A model generated the notes under the pieces. That model was given only the letters and a program-made list of their open reading frames with translations, did not search any database and was not told the origin of the DNA. 64,000 nt of DNA from NCBI GenBank assembly GCA_963930775.1, contig OZ005689.1:9064854-9128853 (forward strand), in the 5' to 3' direction. Source of the stretch: Cliona cf. orientalis (taxonomy: Eukaryota > Porifera > Demospongiae > Clionaida > Clionaidae). Positions 1-10,521 of the stretch are shown in pieces (position 1 is the stretch's first letter; every line of letters begins with the position of its first letter). A program made the translations under genes and the position numbers.

Positions 1-571
1 CCCAAATGTGATGGCCTCTTCAAATGACAAACGTTAGTCCTTCTCTGAATCAGCCGAAGAGCAAAGAGAAAGAAGGCTTCAAAGGAGGCGAGAGCGAGAC
101 AGAGCTCGTCGTGCCTCCGAGACAGCTGAACAAAGAGAAGAAAGATTGGCAAGAAGGCGAGTCAGAGACAGGGCCAGGCGAGCAGCTCAAACAGCAGAAC
201 AAAGGCAATCGTATCTGCAAGGCAGACGTGATAGGCTGAATGTTGAGTCAGCCGAAGAAAGAGACGTTAGGCTACAGCATATGCAAGACAGACTAGCTGC
301 AGAGTCAGCTGAAGAGAGAGAAGCTAGACTACAGTGAATGAGGATTAACCCCAGAGTGAAAGACTGGCTATTGAATCAGTTGAAGACAGAGAAGCCAGGC
401 TACTGCGACTGAGCACTAACCAGCACGAAAGATTGGCTGCGGAGTCAACTGAAGACAGAGAAGCCAGGTTACTGCAACTGAGCACTAACCAACGTGAAGG
501 ACTGGCAGCTGAGTCAGTTGAAGAAAGAGAAGATAGACGGCAACGTGCCATGGCCAGTGAAAGAGAAACTC
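1..571 (+). pseudogene. STPR-repeat (23-residue) coding fragment, transposon remnant
   Basis: Degenerate tandem repeat with a 69-bp period. Units starting at 358, 427 and 496 each encode 23 residues of the pattern ERLAAESTEDREARLLQLST. This matches score-and-three-amino-acid (STPR) repeats, which are common at the N-terminus of Helitron-type and other transposon proteins in marine invertebrates. An arginine-rich start is read from about 146. The frame is broken by a TGA at 335-337, probably a decayed CGA, and by a 2-bp gain before the unit at 358, so it is not translated as one protein. It ends abruptly near 571, where an oppositely oriented transposase fragment begins. The repeat type is well supported; assignment to a Helitron is inference. 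Confidence 0.6.
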
Positions 572-1768
572 CCTGATGTGCATTTCATCCAGGAGCAAGA
601 TGATACATTTCTCATAGTGCTCACAGGTAAGGATTTTACCTGCATCCATGAGTTGCTTCAATATGCTGAAGCCTGTTGTAGCTGGAATGTAGTGAGTGTA
701 ATCACGCAGTGTACGTTGCGACGGGAGAGAAATGCATCCAGTTGATCTTAATGTCTCATGTGCTGATTGCAACTGGTGTCTGAGATGACACCAATGAATC
801 ATTAGTGGGTGCCATCTCATAGAGTTAGCATTACGTTACCGTGCAGCATTAAGCTGTTGTTCCCAAAATAGTCTCTGAAATGAGATTTGGTGGCAAGTAG
901 GCTTCTTCTCTTCTTCTTCCATTATCTTCTCTAAGTTCTGGTGCATGTCACTATCAACTGTAACTCCAATACTTTCTGATTCTTCAGCTACTTTTGCTTT
1001 CAGTCGCATATTTAGCTCCCTGATTCTGCTGAGCTCTTGTTGAAGGTTTGCCATTCATTTCTTCATTTCTTTTTGAGAGAGACTACTGTAAGGGGCACGA
1101 CTTGAGATGGACTCTCTGATTTCACTGGATCTAGACATCAAACGTTTTTGATGGATTCTCAGATTGGATCGAAATGAAGAGCAAGCTGTACAGCGTTTAT
1201 TTTTGCTGCCTGATGGCAGAATGAATTCACAGGAACTCGATCAGATTGTTGGCTGTTGCAATGACAATTGATAAATCTTGGTAAGCAACTTGCTTTCCTG
1301 TAATAAAATAATAATAATAATTGGTGTGGTGGTAGCTAAAGCATGTGGGCGGTGGGCCTTAATTATAACAATGTTAGTACCTGCTTGATCCTTGAAAGCT
1401 CCTCCATTATTCATGTCAATAACCGCTTGGAATTCCGTTGCAGCATTACCTGCACATAACTTGTTAACTAGAACACCGTAGCATGCCAATGTCCAGGTAA
1501 AATTATCATCAATTATGATGACGCAGGCTGGAGCACCAAGAATGGAATGTAGATTAAACTTGGCAAGCATGATCTTTTTCTGGGGAGGGTGAGACTGTGT
1601 TAAATTAATCCAGTCATCAGGTAGACTACCCGTCTCTCTTGTCAGTCTAGACTGAAGATGCGACAGATTACATACTGGGCATTCTCGGTACGATGAGGCA
1701 ATGGGTAGAGAGACCACAAGCTCAGTAGGTATAATCAGGCACAAAGGAACCGATACTCGATAAGCCAT
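572..1768 (-). pseudogene. P-element/THAP9-like transposase fragment, multiply interrupted
   Basis: A minus-strand reading frame runs from 1768 to about 572 with all segments in the same register, broken by stops at 1241-1243, 1055-1057 and 836-838. In order it holds a Cys-rich part (CPVC, later C-x2-C near 1180), a coiled-coil-like segment (MANLQQELSRIRELNMRLKA), then RWHPLMIHWC, LPSQRTLRDYTHY and LLLDEMHIRE. The last three are characteristic of the P-element-like transposase RNase H N-terminal region, with the first catalytic Asp in DEM. The rest of the catalytic core is missing because the match stops at the STPR fragment. A plausible intron (about 1310-1357, acceptor TTTTATTACAG) lies in the upstream part, so the stop at 1243 could instead be intronic or alternative. 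The remainder is clearly degraded. Confidence 0.65.
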
Positions 1769-2624
1769 TATGTGCTAGCTAAGAGATATCGAAATGGGTA
1801 GAGAACGAACAGCATACTTCTTTCTCTCATAATTCTTGGGATGCCAAATTCTCAATTTGCTTACTCCCATATCTGCAATATCATTGTGCATAGTATACAT
1901 TAAGGAAATGAAGGATGAATGCCCACTTTTGAACTAGATATTCTGGAATAAATATTTAATACCAAACCAAATATCCTAGTTAACCTCGTATAAGGGGCGT
2001 AAAAGTGACTGAAAATCCAATAATTTTACTTCTGACATCAGTGTATGGAACTCCACAGTCTTACAAAGTCTGCCTAGCTACACCCACTACTGAGTCTTTT
2101 TTCACTCCCATGGTAAGTATTTATCACAGCCACCACAGCTAACCACCGTCTAACCTCATATTAATACACATACACTTCATTATTAATTCATGAATGGGCA
2201 TTATAGAGTACTTAGCTTTGAGCTACAGTCCAAAAACTTTAAGAAGAGTCTATACCTTTGCTGCATAACAAATTGCCCCAAATATGCTGTGTAAATAGGT
2301 ACGTTGCTTCTTTATTTGCTTTATCTACTCAGCGTGCATCAGCGCTGTAGCTAAGTTGGCATGCTTAGAAGCTACCTGAAATGCCCACACTGGTCAAGTC
2401 CTGACCACTTCCTTCTTCTTGGATACCGTGAATATTTGCTCCAGACAACCTTATCATTGTCCGCACTCGGTTGCCTAGAACTCTATGGGGCGGCGCATGC
2501 ATTTCCAATCCCGGTTACGTAGTCTATATTATCTATGTGGTACAGGGTTAAAATTGGCACATATTGACCTTTGACCCCATAAAGTACGCCCAAATTTGAA
2601 ATTCGCAGAAGGGAGTCTAGATTC
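1769..2624. other. Gene-free AT-rich stretch
   Basis: I see no convincing coding exon, RNA gene or terminal inverted repeat here. Sequence is AT-rich single-copy-like DNA between the transposase remnant and a short minisatellite. Confidence 0.5.
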
Positions 2625-2691
2625 AATGGAACGTGGAACGGTGGAATGGAACAGTGGAACGGTGGAATGGAATAGTGGAATGGTGGAACGG
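2625..2691. repeat. GGAAYRGT minisatellite
   Basis: Imperfect tandem copies of GGAACGGTGGAAT/GGAACAGT. The same GTGGAATGGAACGGTGG motif forms the termini of the inverted-repeat element at 51544-52403, so this may be a terminal fragment of that family. Confidence 0.6.
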
Positions 2692-3008
2692 GCAACTATG
2701 ACTAACGACCCTGTACCACACCAACTTATTCGCGCGTGCGCATTAATGCCACTATGCAACTCGGCTTGAGCTGAGTCAGAAAGGCGAGAAAGAAGGATAG
2801 GTCAGGGATGTAGACTCAGACTCGGAGAAAGACAGAGAGGCAAAAGCCACAGAGCACATGCTGATAGTCTAGCTATAGATCTATATCTACTGCTACTTCC
2901 AGCACAGACAGAATATCTCGTAGTATGGTGCCTTTTTAATTTGTTGCTCAGCCTGTTTCCATGCCATAATGCTATATCCCTGGCACTCTGGCTGCCAAGT
3001 CTCGCGCA

Positions 3009-3052
3009 GCCAGACTCTTATACCTCGGGAGGGGGAGGGAGAGAGTCTGGCA
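3009..3052. repeat. Small hairpin (micro-foldback)
   Basis: GCCAGACTCT ... AGAGTCTGGC flank a G-rich loop. Similar hairpins built on CCAGACCC or CCAGCCCC occur at 6465-6520, 16137-16185 and 59125-59180, so this belongs to a family of short foldback repeats. Confidence 0.5.
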
Positions 3053-3145
3053 GTGTTTTATCTAGGATTGGAATTTTGGGGGGGAGATGTACAGAATAGG
3101 GGGTGAATCTAAATATACATATACACAAAGTCTCAAAGGGGTTAC

Positions 3146-3549
3146 TACCGTAGTTCCTCTAATTTAACGGACACCAGAAAATTAATTATTTTGGCCAATG
3201 TCTGCTATAATTAGAGCACACGAAAATAGTCGGTGTTCGAAGTGTCCGATGAATTAGAACACGCTTTCACGCATGCACATTCGGTCAAATGGACATGTGA
3301 TCGAGCAGCTGCAGAGATTGATAAATGAGACGGTACCTGGAGGTCCCCTGTTCATGGTGAGAGAAGCAGCTGTCCATTGCAAATTTTGCTCGATCAGTAC
3401 CACGCTGGCGCGAGCTATCCAACAATATTCGGATAATTAGAACAAAAATTCAAACTTTATTGACTGTTCGGTGTAATTAGCGGTAAAAAATAATTTGAAA
3501 TGGTGTCCGGATAATTAGAGATGTCCGTTAAATTTGAGGCAATACGGTA
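3146..3549. mobile_element. MITE with TACCGTA-type termini
   Basis: The left end TACCGTAGTTCCTCTAATTT and the reverse complement of the right end (TACCGTATTGCCTCAAATTT) match through the ACGGACA motif that follows. The element is about 400 bp with no coding potential and TA at both borders. This suits a Tc1/mariner-related non-autonomous element, as for other TACCGTA elements here (18888, 60371, 63476). Confidence 0.75.
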
Positions 3550-3609
3550 AATTATTACTTTACCTGTAGCCATGATGGTTGCTACATGAAGTAACATACA
3601 CAATGCTGG

Positions 3610-4305
3610 TATACACCAAGGGCTTATCGACCGCCGAAGGCGGGAGAGGGCATGTAACTACGTATATGTACTGTGTAACCATCAAAATTCAAACGCTCGG
3701 GCCGGATATACTATAAATAGTTTGTAACTATTCGGAGTTATACGATGTGAGGGAAGATTTACGGAGTTAACGTTAGGGGGTGTGGTTATTCTGGCAACGT
3801 GACAAGGCAGAGCTAGCTGGAGATGTCGAGCCACCGTAGGAGTCTTTTAGTTTCCACTCCGTCGCCTTTACGTGTGGCCTCTGGACGAGTTGTTAAGAAA
3901 TATCAACGAATTCGAGCGCGATCATCACCGCTCAGTGACAATGTACGAAGGAGATAGTTCGCTAAGATCAGCGGTACATTCCAGAGTAGTGCGATGTCAA
4001 CGACGGGCCACGAAGACGACTGTGAGATCGTGGCTACTGCCTTCAGGCTTACCTCCAGAGTGCTGCATTTCGATCTAGCTATGTCCTAGACAGCCATATG
4101 GCTCTAGATCAGAGACCGCAGACCGCGGTACCAATTACTGGGCTGGGCCAGACTGGTATTCTGCGCGTGCGCATAGATGCGGCGCCGGTAGGGCGCTCAT
4201 ATCCGGTTTGCGGTAATTACTAAATATAGACACGGTTTGAATTTTGATGGGTCACGTAGTTACATGCCCTCTCCCGCCTTCGGCGGTCGATAAGCCCTTG
4301 TATAC
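3610..4305. mobile_element. Non-autonomous TIR element, ~0.7 kb
   Basis: Inverted arms: TATACACCAAGGGCTTATCG onward at the left matches the reverse complement of the right end ending CGATAAGCCCTTGTATA, for about 100 bp including GGCGGGAGAGGGCATGTAAC. The interior contains a 68-codon open frame (3872-4078) that I do not recognise and regard as chance. Class is unknown. Confidence 0.7.
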
Positions 4306-4507
4306 ACACAGATTATATTATATACACACAGATTATATTATATACAATATTATATTACATCAAATTTTAGGGGGGGAAAATAGAAAGTTTGGGGGGGAAA
4401 GTTCCCCCCCTAAAGGCCCTGGATAAAACACTGGAGTCTGGTAAAGTGCTATACATCGAGTTGTCCCAGCGCCTCGTATGAAGCGCGACCAATCAGATTG
4501 TATCTTT
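4306..4507. other. Low-complexity spacer
   Basis: ATTATATTATATAC repeats and G/C homopolymer patches (around 4368-4406), no gene seen. Confidence 0.4.
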
Positions 4508-4601
4508 AGTTTGCGGTGGTATATCCGATTGTGAACGGAAAATAAACACGTGTGCGCAATAGTATCTCGTCCGTTCACAGTCGGATACGCCACCGCAAAC
4601 T
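4508..4601. repeat. Foldback, ~35-bp arms
   Basis: AGTTTGCGGTGGTATATCCG at the left is complemented by CGGATACGCCACCGCAAACT at the right, with the internal pair TGTGAACGGA/TCCGTTCACA. It could fold into a long hairpin. No coding content. Confidence 0.7.
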
Positions 4602-4689
4602 ATGTAATGCCATATATACGTCCGCATGCGGAGCTGGCTCTCCATATGTGTAGAAGATGCCTCCGCATATGGAAATGGGAGTTGTCCGA

Positions 4690-4985
4690 TATGGGGGGTG
4701 AATAATATCAAAAGTACAGTCACTGCTTTGGAGGAAGGTAACTTCACTGAGGAGGGGGGTGGTTTCGACTGAAGGGGGTGCTTTTTATATGCAGGATACA
4801 ACTTTTTGTGGAGAAGTGTGTTTCGTTCTTGAGTACGGGGTCATACTTTGCTGCGTTTTGACCTTGAGGAGGGGGTCATACTTCGCTTGGAGGGGGGGGT
4901 GCGTTTCGGTCTCGCTACTGAATGGAATAATGTGAGTGTGGCACATTTTGCGCATGTGTAAATCGTTAACATTTTTGTCCAAAAT
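4690..4985. repeat. Single terminal repeat of the 8504-10521 element family
   Basis: Begins ATGGGGGGTGAATAATATCAA and carries the same iterated GGAGGGGGGTGGTTTC and GAGGGGGTCATACTTCGCT motifs as the terminal repeats of the element at 8504-10521, ending in the shared GTGTGGCACATTTTGCGCAT. No matching inverted partner lies nearby, so it is a solo or truncated end. Confidence 0.65.
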
Positions 4986-5056
4986 GTTCATGCTGTGTGT
5001 TGGGGAGCAAGTCAGTGGCGTGTCCAAGGGGGGCTCTGGCCCGCGGTGCTCGAGCA

Positions 5057-5074
5057 CCCCCCCCCCCCCCCCCC
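5057..5074. repeat. Poly-C tract (18)
   Basis: Uninterrupted C run; other long C or G runs are at 6988-7007, 8452-8472, 15860-15885, 21182-21217, 32533-32554 and 32572-32583. Confidence 0.9.
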
Positions 5075-5311
5075 GGCTCTGGCACAACAGCCACATCAGT
5101 AGCTCAGTGGCAACTGTTTATGCTGATAATCGACAACTGGTAGCCAGAACCAACAATGAACTCAAGATTCGCTCTCTAAACAACTCCTTCTCGCCGCTAC
5201 TTGGCCAAAACAGCCTTCTTTGTCTGTCAGCTATCTTCGAGAACGCGTTAGCGAGGGGCGTGGTCAAAGTTTTGGGGGCGTGGCCTAACCGGTAGCGCGA
5301 CCCTTTTCACC

Positions 5312-5684
5312 TAGTCTCGTCCCCAGACCCCACCCCCAAAAAGGAGGAAGAGGGTCTGGTGACATTTGAGCGCTTTCTTGGTTCTTGCAAGCTCAGCATT
5401 CTTACTTTTGCGAAAGCCAATCAGATTGCAGCTCCACGATTTTCATGTGACCTTGCATCTGGTCGCGCAGCAACGATCATCGTGCAATGTCAGCTGGCGG
5501 TTTAGCGCTAGCCAATGAGAACGCAGTTCTTTGATCGTGCATTGCATTGTGTAGCAACGTGGGACTGGCACGTGATTGATTGCATAATATTGGCATGAAA
5601 TCACGCGCCTGTACAACCAAGAAATCGTTCCAATGTCACCAGACCCTTCCCCGCGCGGGGATTTGGGGGCTGGGTACGAGACTA
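5312..5684. mobile_element. MITE, TAGTCTCG termini
   Basis: TAGTCTCGTCCCCAGACC at the left pairs with the reverse complement of GGCTGGGTACGAGACTA at the right. The arms continue through GGGTCTGGTGACATT for about 70 bp. Length is about 373 bp with no coding sequence. A half copy (CACCAGAC...GAGACTAG) follows at 5690-5735. Confidence 0.75.
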
Positions 5685-5761
5685 CTTTTCACCAGACTTT
5701 TTGCGTAGGAGGGGCTGGGCAAGAGACTAGCTAGAGTAACGCTGTGGCTAACGTACCGGTA

Positions 5762-6729
5762 CCGGTGTCCTAACGGTAAACGTCCCATCCAAATTACGTC
5801 CGGGGGACGTAAACGGATTAACGAGCTACGTCCGGGGGGACGCATGTCGCCATCGAATATTGTCCGGTGGGACGCGATTCACTGTTGAACTGCGTCCCAC
5901 AGCGTAGAATGTCGTCCCCTTCGCAGAATTCCGCTGTTCGCGGCTGCCGGACTCGTAACAAGAGTATGGTCTTGATGGTAGCTACTAGTAGACTAAGTAA
6001 GATAAAATTAATATTGTTGAATACTATCTATCTTAGTATAATTATACTTAAAATTGTTTATCATGATCCATAAATCAAAGATATTATACACGCATCAACA
6101 TGACAACAAGAATGGCAGTGCCACAGTTCAGTATACATCTCAAGGTACATAATATGCTTTGTCATGAGTATACAACTTTAATAATATTATAATTCATGGA
6201 TGAAAGCAAGAGTGAGTTCTATAATATTATAATTATATGATTTTTATGCTCCCTTGCTGATGTCACCTATACAACTGGTGTAGAGCCCTTGATCAAGGCA
6301 GTGAAGTATGTGCAGCAGTATTTTTTGACTTATATAACCATCTGAGTGCCGGTTACTGTGCATCCATGGAAGTATATTGACGTATACTGTTTCACTGTCA
6401 TAATAATTTATTACATACCGTGCTCTTCTCTCCATCATTCTCATCATCTTGTTTCCCATCTATTCAATGGGTGCCAGCCCCTTCACACGAGGGAGAAAGG
6501 GGCTGGGCACCCAGACTACTTCCCATCAGTGCCTGCCTTCTCTCCACCATCTTTCTCTCCATTAGTGCCTAACGCTTTGGCGCCTTTTTCAATAAGGCGC
6601 TCGCGGCGGTGGGCGGACGTTATTCCTTCGCATGGGACGGATATCGATAATTGATGGCGTCCCCCCGGACGTATATTTTACGTCCCCCGGACGCAATTCT
6701 ACGTGGGACGTTATACGGCATGACACCGG
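5762..6729. mobile_element. Nested TIR element, copy 1 (CCGGTGTC termini, TA target)
   Basis: Ends are CCGGTGTC...GACACCGG. The inverted arms carry repeated ACGTCCGGGGGACG blocks over about 150 bp. It is flanked by TA on both sides, and removing it with one TA rejoins the outer element's terminal repeat, which confirms a TA duplication. A second copy lies at 58141-59375. It contains a foldback (6465-6520, CCAGCCCC...GGGGCTGG). There is no open frame that looks real. Confidence 0.8.
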
Positions 6730-6834
6730 TACTGGAAATTTTGCGCTTCGAGTACCGGCAATTAGCCCGCCAAAAAACTTAAAAATTTCTCAAGTGGGAA
6801 GGAAAAAAAAACAAAAAAAAACTCGAATTATCAA

Positions 6835-6910
6835 GCGGGATTCGAACCCATGACCATCGCATCACCAGCCTCAGCCCTAGCCCACTCGTCCACCAGCTCG
6901 CTGCTGCCAG
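6835..6910 (-). repeat. tRNA-derived SINE fragment
   Basis: On the minus strand, TGGTGGACGAGTGGGCTAGG resembles an A box and GGGTTCGAATCCCGC an intact B box, about 45 nt apart as in Leu/Ser-like tRNAs. Acceptor-stem pairing is lost, so I call a SINE head, not a working tRNA. Confidence 0.55.
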
Positions 6911-6987
6911 AGGCCGTTTGTTTGCCACCTTTTACACCGTACCACTGTGAATACTAACCCTTGGTCAACAACCATAACCTAAACCAA

Positions 6988-7007
6988 CCCCCCCCCCCCC
7001 CCCCCCC
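6988..7007. repeat. Poly-C tract (20)
   Basis: Uninterrupted C run inside the 5738-8412 element. Confidence 0.9.
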
Positions 7008-7046
7008 GGCTCCTAGCCTCACTAGCCGTCTAGCGTTCAGTAATTG

Positions 7047-7727
7047 GTTGGGGCGAGCCGAAGCGAGCCCCACACAGGTGATACCAATCGAGATTTTCCG
7101 TTTATATGTGTATTTGTGTATATCTGCCGTACGTCCTTCCGTACCGTATCTATATATCTTCTATTTGAACGATGTACATTCAACATTTTCAATTAATGCG
7201 CATGCGTAGTTGCACACAACGTTGACTCAACGTTCATTAACTGTGGAGTCTTCAGCTGCGAGAGAAAAAAACTCCAACGTAGAAGAGGAAGGGAGCGAGC
7301 TCATCGAGCAGCTGAAACTGCAGCCGAAAAAGAAGAAAGGTTAAGAAAACGTAGAAAGAGAGACCAGGAAAGGAGAGCTGCAGAAACACAAGAACAGAGA
7401 CAGACAAGACTTCAGAGAAAGCGCTCTAGGCAGAGCGAAAGTTTTCATAAGAAACTGAAGAACAGCGAGGGGTCAGATTGATTAGATTAAGTAATAACCA
7501 AAGGGAGAGATTGGTGAGAGTCTCAGGACGAGCATCTACTCACTATAGGAACATATGCACAATCATATGAATTCAGTAACTTTGTATAGAACAACAGACA
7601 GCTGTGAAATATTATCTGAACATATAGCCTATTGAAAATTCCACTTTTATTATACCATAACACTTGTGTGGGGTTCGCGGAGGCTCGCCCCATTGATGTT
7701 GAAACATCTTCTCTAGTAGTATATTAT
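7047..7727 (+). mobile_element. Non-autonomous element A with STPR coding fragment
   Basis: Left end GTTGGGGCGAGCCGAAGCGA is partly inverted at the right end (GGTTCGCGGAGGCTCGCCCC). The interior (about 7270-7445) encodes arginine-rich 23-residue repeats of the type RAAETAAEKEERLRKRRKRD followed by RRAAETQEQRQTRLQRKR, i.e. STPR repeats. There is no start-to-stop gene and no downstream transposase. The immediately following copy B is a head-to-tail homologue. Confidence 0.65.
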
Positions 7728-8346
7728 TGTTGGGGCGAGCCGAAGCAAGTGATGTCAATCGAGATTTTCCGATTATATCTGCCGTACGTCCGTCATTCCG
7801 TATATACCTGTCTTCTATTTCAACGATATACAATATTTCTTCCGTTACGCGCATGCGCATAGGACGTAGGGGACACGGGGAGCATCGAACACTTCGATGT
7901 GGAGAAATTAAAGAGGGCAAGCTCTGTGACATCGAGGGACTAAAAAAGAAGAAAGACTGAGAAAACGCAGAAACAGAAGGTTCAAAAGGAGAGCTGCAGA
8001 GACTCAGACTGAGAGGGGCAAGGCTACAAAAGAATAATTATGTCGTTTTAGGCAGGCAGAGCGAAACATTTCCAGTAGCTACAGATGGTCCATGTGAGAC
8101 TCCAAATTCAAGGCCCTAAAAACAAGTGACTGTTGCTAGCAAAATAATCATCGATATGAGGCTACACTGAACTATGAGACCATGCACTATCCAAGTAGCT
8201 AGAGACACGTTCTGTTTCCACTCCCGGCTCGAGTCAATCATAAATTTCGATCTGTATACCAAAATAAAATCATTTGTACACCACTTGTGTGGGGTTCGCG
8301 GAGGCTCGCCCCATTGATGTTAAAACATCGTCTCTAGTAATATATT
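7728..8346 (+). mobile_element. Non-autonomous element B, tandem copy of A
   Basis: Same left end (GTTGGGGCGAGCCGAAGC), same interior (AGAAAACGCAGAAACAGAAG, GGAGAGCTGCAGAGACTCAG) and same right end (TGTGGGGTTCGCGGAGGCTC... to about 8346) as element A. The STPR reading frame is more decayed. Direct abutment with A is notable. Confidence 0.65.
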
Positions 8347-8451
8347 ATAGCGTTGTCGGTACTCCAAGCACTAAATCTTCGGTACCGGTACCGGTACGTT
8401 AGCCACAGCGTTCGACGCAACACTAGATATTAGCAAGAAATTGACCTGAAA

Positions 8452-8472
8452 GGGGGGGGGGGGGGGGGGGGG
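8452..8472. repeat. Poly-G tract (21)
   Basis: Uninterrupted G run between two mobile elements. Confidence 0.9.
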
Positions 8473-8503
8473 CGGCGACATTCAGTAGTGGAACCCCTTC
8501 TGC

Positions 8504-10521
8504 TATGGGGGGTGGATAGTGTCAAAAGTACAGTCACTGTTTTGGAGGAGGGTGACTTCACTGAGGAGGGGGGTGGTTTCAATTGGAGGGGGTGCTTTTT
8601 AGTTGGAGGATAGAGTAGGGTAGGGTATTATCGGACGGAGGCAGTTACTGGACGCCTCGCACATAATTGCGTTTATACGGCCAACGGTATTACGTAATCT
8701 TTCACCATTTGCCATGAGGTAGGGGCCATGTAAGTACTACCTATATCTCATTTCTTGTGGTGTGCATCCACACAGAAGCTGCACAATACTGCTCTAAACA
8801 GTTGCAACTTTTTCGTATTTTTTTCAAGGAGCTGTTTTTTCATGGTAGCTAAGATTTATAAATATTATTACCATGGCACAGCGGCATCAATCTTTGGTAA
8901 ATTATTTTTTCATTTGGTATGTGCATACTAGAATGTATGGAGAATTTTTAGAATTTTTTCCGGAATTTTTTGACCTTATTATAAGCATAAACCAGATTTT
9001 TTTTGTAAAGAACTTTCAGAGGCAGTTTCTGGACAATGCATATATTGCATTACTTTATGTATTTATGTATTATTTCGTAATTTTTGGATGAATCTTCAAA
9101 TCTAGAGGCAGGATGTAAGAAGGAAGTTGTTCATGATGCATTTGATGCCATTTATGTATCATATATTGATAACCACAGCCGCGATTTTTTTTATGTATTT
9201 TCTTTCACCTTCGTCCGGTAATGGTCGACACTGTCCGCTCTCTACCTCCGGAACCAGCGGTACTTTGTGCGCACGCCCTGCACGAACGGAAGTAGGTGGG
9301 GGCACGGTTAAGGGCTCGTTTAGTAGGTGGTGTTTGGGCCTATCTGTGGTTGCATACTCGCGATCTAGTGCTGCTCGTTTGTCTGTGATATAACGCTGTC
9401 CTTTCTTAGTTGTCCGAAATATGCCAACCCTACTCTACCACTGTTTGTGGAGGAGGGGTGCGTTTTGATCTCGAGGAGGGGGTCTAGCTCATCTGGAGTA
9501 GGGGGTCATAGTTCGCTGGAGGAGGTGTGCGTTTTGATCTCGAGGAGGGGGTCTAGCTCATCTGGAGTAGGGGTCATACTTCGCTGGAGGAGGGGTGCTT
9601 TTTGATCGCGAGGAGGGGATCATACTTTCGCTGGACAAGGGGTACATTTTGATCTCGAGGGGTCTGCTACCTCCACTGGAGGAGGGGCATATTTGAAGCA
9701 ATGAAATGGAGCTAGCAGTTGCCGTTTGTGTCTATTATAATTATGTGGGTGTGGCACGTTTCGCGCATGCGCATAAAAATCTTCGCGTAATATGGCATGG
9801 CCTGTGTGCTTTGAATATGGACGTGGCTGGGAAGCTAGTGGCGTGATTCTGGACTGCTGTAGACGTACTACTGGTGTCTCTTGTACAAAGGTGCTACATT
9901 TATTCAATGAAGCGCAGATATTTGATAATTTGTTCGTAGCACATACAATTATTGAACCTTTGTACGACAGGAGACACCACCAGCAGCACATTTATAGTAG
10001 TCCAAAACAACTCATTTCCAAGCGACTTGCTTCCCAGCACACATTCCGCACCATCATGGTACCAGCACATAGCGCGAAGACTAAAATAATGTCAACAGAT
10101 TTGCGCATGCGTAAAAATGTGCCACACCCACAATATTCTGTTCGATAGTCGGCTCCTCGATATCAAATGCATCCTCGTCCAACCAGAGTATCACCCCCTA
10201 CTTCAGATGACCTAGAGCCCTCCTTGAGATCAAAACACACCCCTCCTGTCCTCCAGCAAAAGTGTGTGACCCCCCCCCCCCCTACTCCAGGTGATGTAGA
10301 CCCCTCCTCGAGATCAAATGCACCCCTCCCCAGCGAAGTAGCTATGACCCCCTACTCCGGATGCGCTAGACCCCCTCCTCGAGATCAAAACGCACTCCTC
10401 CACAAAAACTGGTATCCTCCAACAGAAAAGTACCCCCTCCAGTTGAAACCACCCCCCTCCTCAGAGAAGTCACCCTCCTCCAAAACACCGACTGTACTTT
10501 TGATACTATCCACCCCCCATA
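8504..10521. mobile_element. Element with long, internally iterated inverted repeats
   Basis: TATGGGGGGTGGATAGTGTC at the left and its complement at the right (ending CCACCCCCCATA) begin arms of several hundred bp. The arms are built from 30-66 bp iterations (GAGGAGGGGTGCGTTTTGAT, CTCGAGGAGGGGGTCTAGCT). Innermost shared sequence is TGTGGGTGTGGCAC plus CGCATGCGCA. The left arm is split by the 8613-9435 insertion. The centre (about 9790-10080) has no recognised gene. Confidence 0.75.
8613..9435. mobile_element. Nested TIR element at a TA target
   Basis: Ends GAGTAGGGTAGG... and ...CCAACCCTACTC are inverted, flanked by TA at 8611-8612 and 9436-9437. Comparison with the intact right arm of the host element (GGAGGATACCAGTTTTTGTG) shows that excision plus one TA restores the arm. 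A 72-codon Phe/Tyr-rich open frame at 8873-9091 is unrecognised and probably not coding. Confidence 0.8.

Larger units (their letters stand above)
5738..8412. mobile_element. Outer TIR element hosting several later insertions
   Basis: Left end AACGCTGTGGCTAACGTACC is inverted at the right end (GGTACGTTAGCCACAGCGTT). The terminal repeat continues on the left only after skipping the 968-bp insertion at 5762-6729: 6730-6756 (TACTGGAAATTTTGCGCTTC...) pairs with 8355-8386. The interior contains a tRNA-like SINE fragment, a C20 tract and two head-to-tail STPR-bearing elements. No transposase was found, so its class is unknown. Confidence 0.65.

Noticed and set aside
24-239. Open frame at the window start as a separate gene
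   Set aside because: It is an alternate frame of the Arg/Glu-rich STPR repeat; the 146-337 frame carries the repeat signature.
8873-9091. Possible transposase in the nested element
   Set aside because: 72 residues of Phe/Tyr/Ile-rich sequence from AT-rich DNA, with no catalytic motif.
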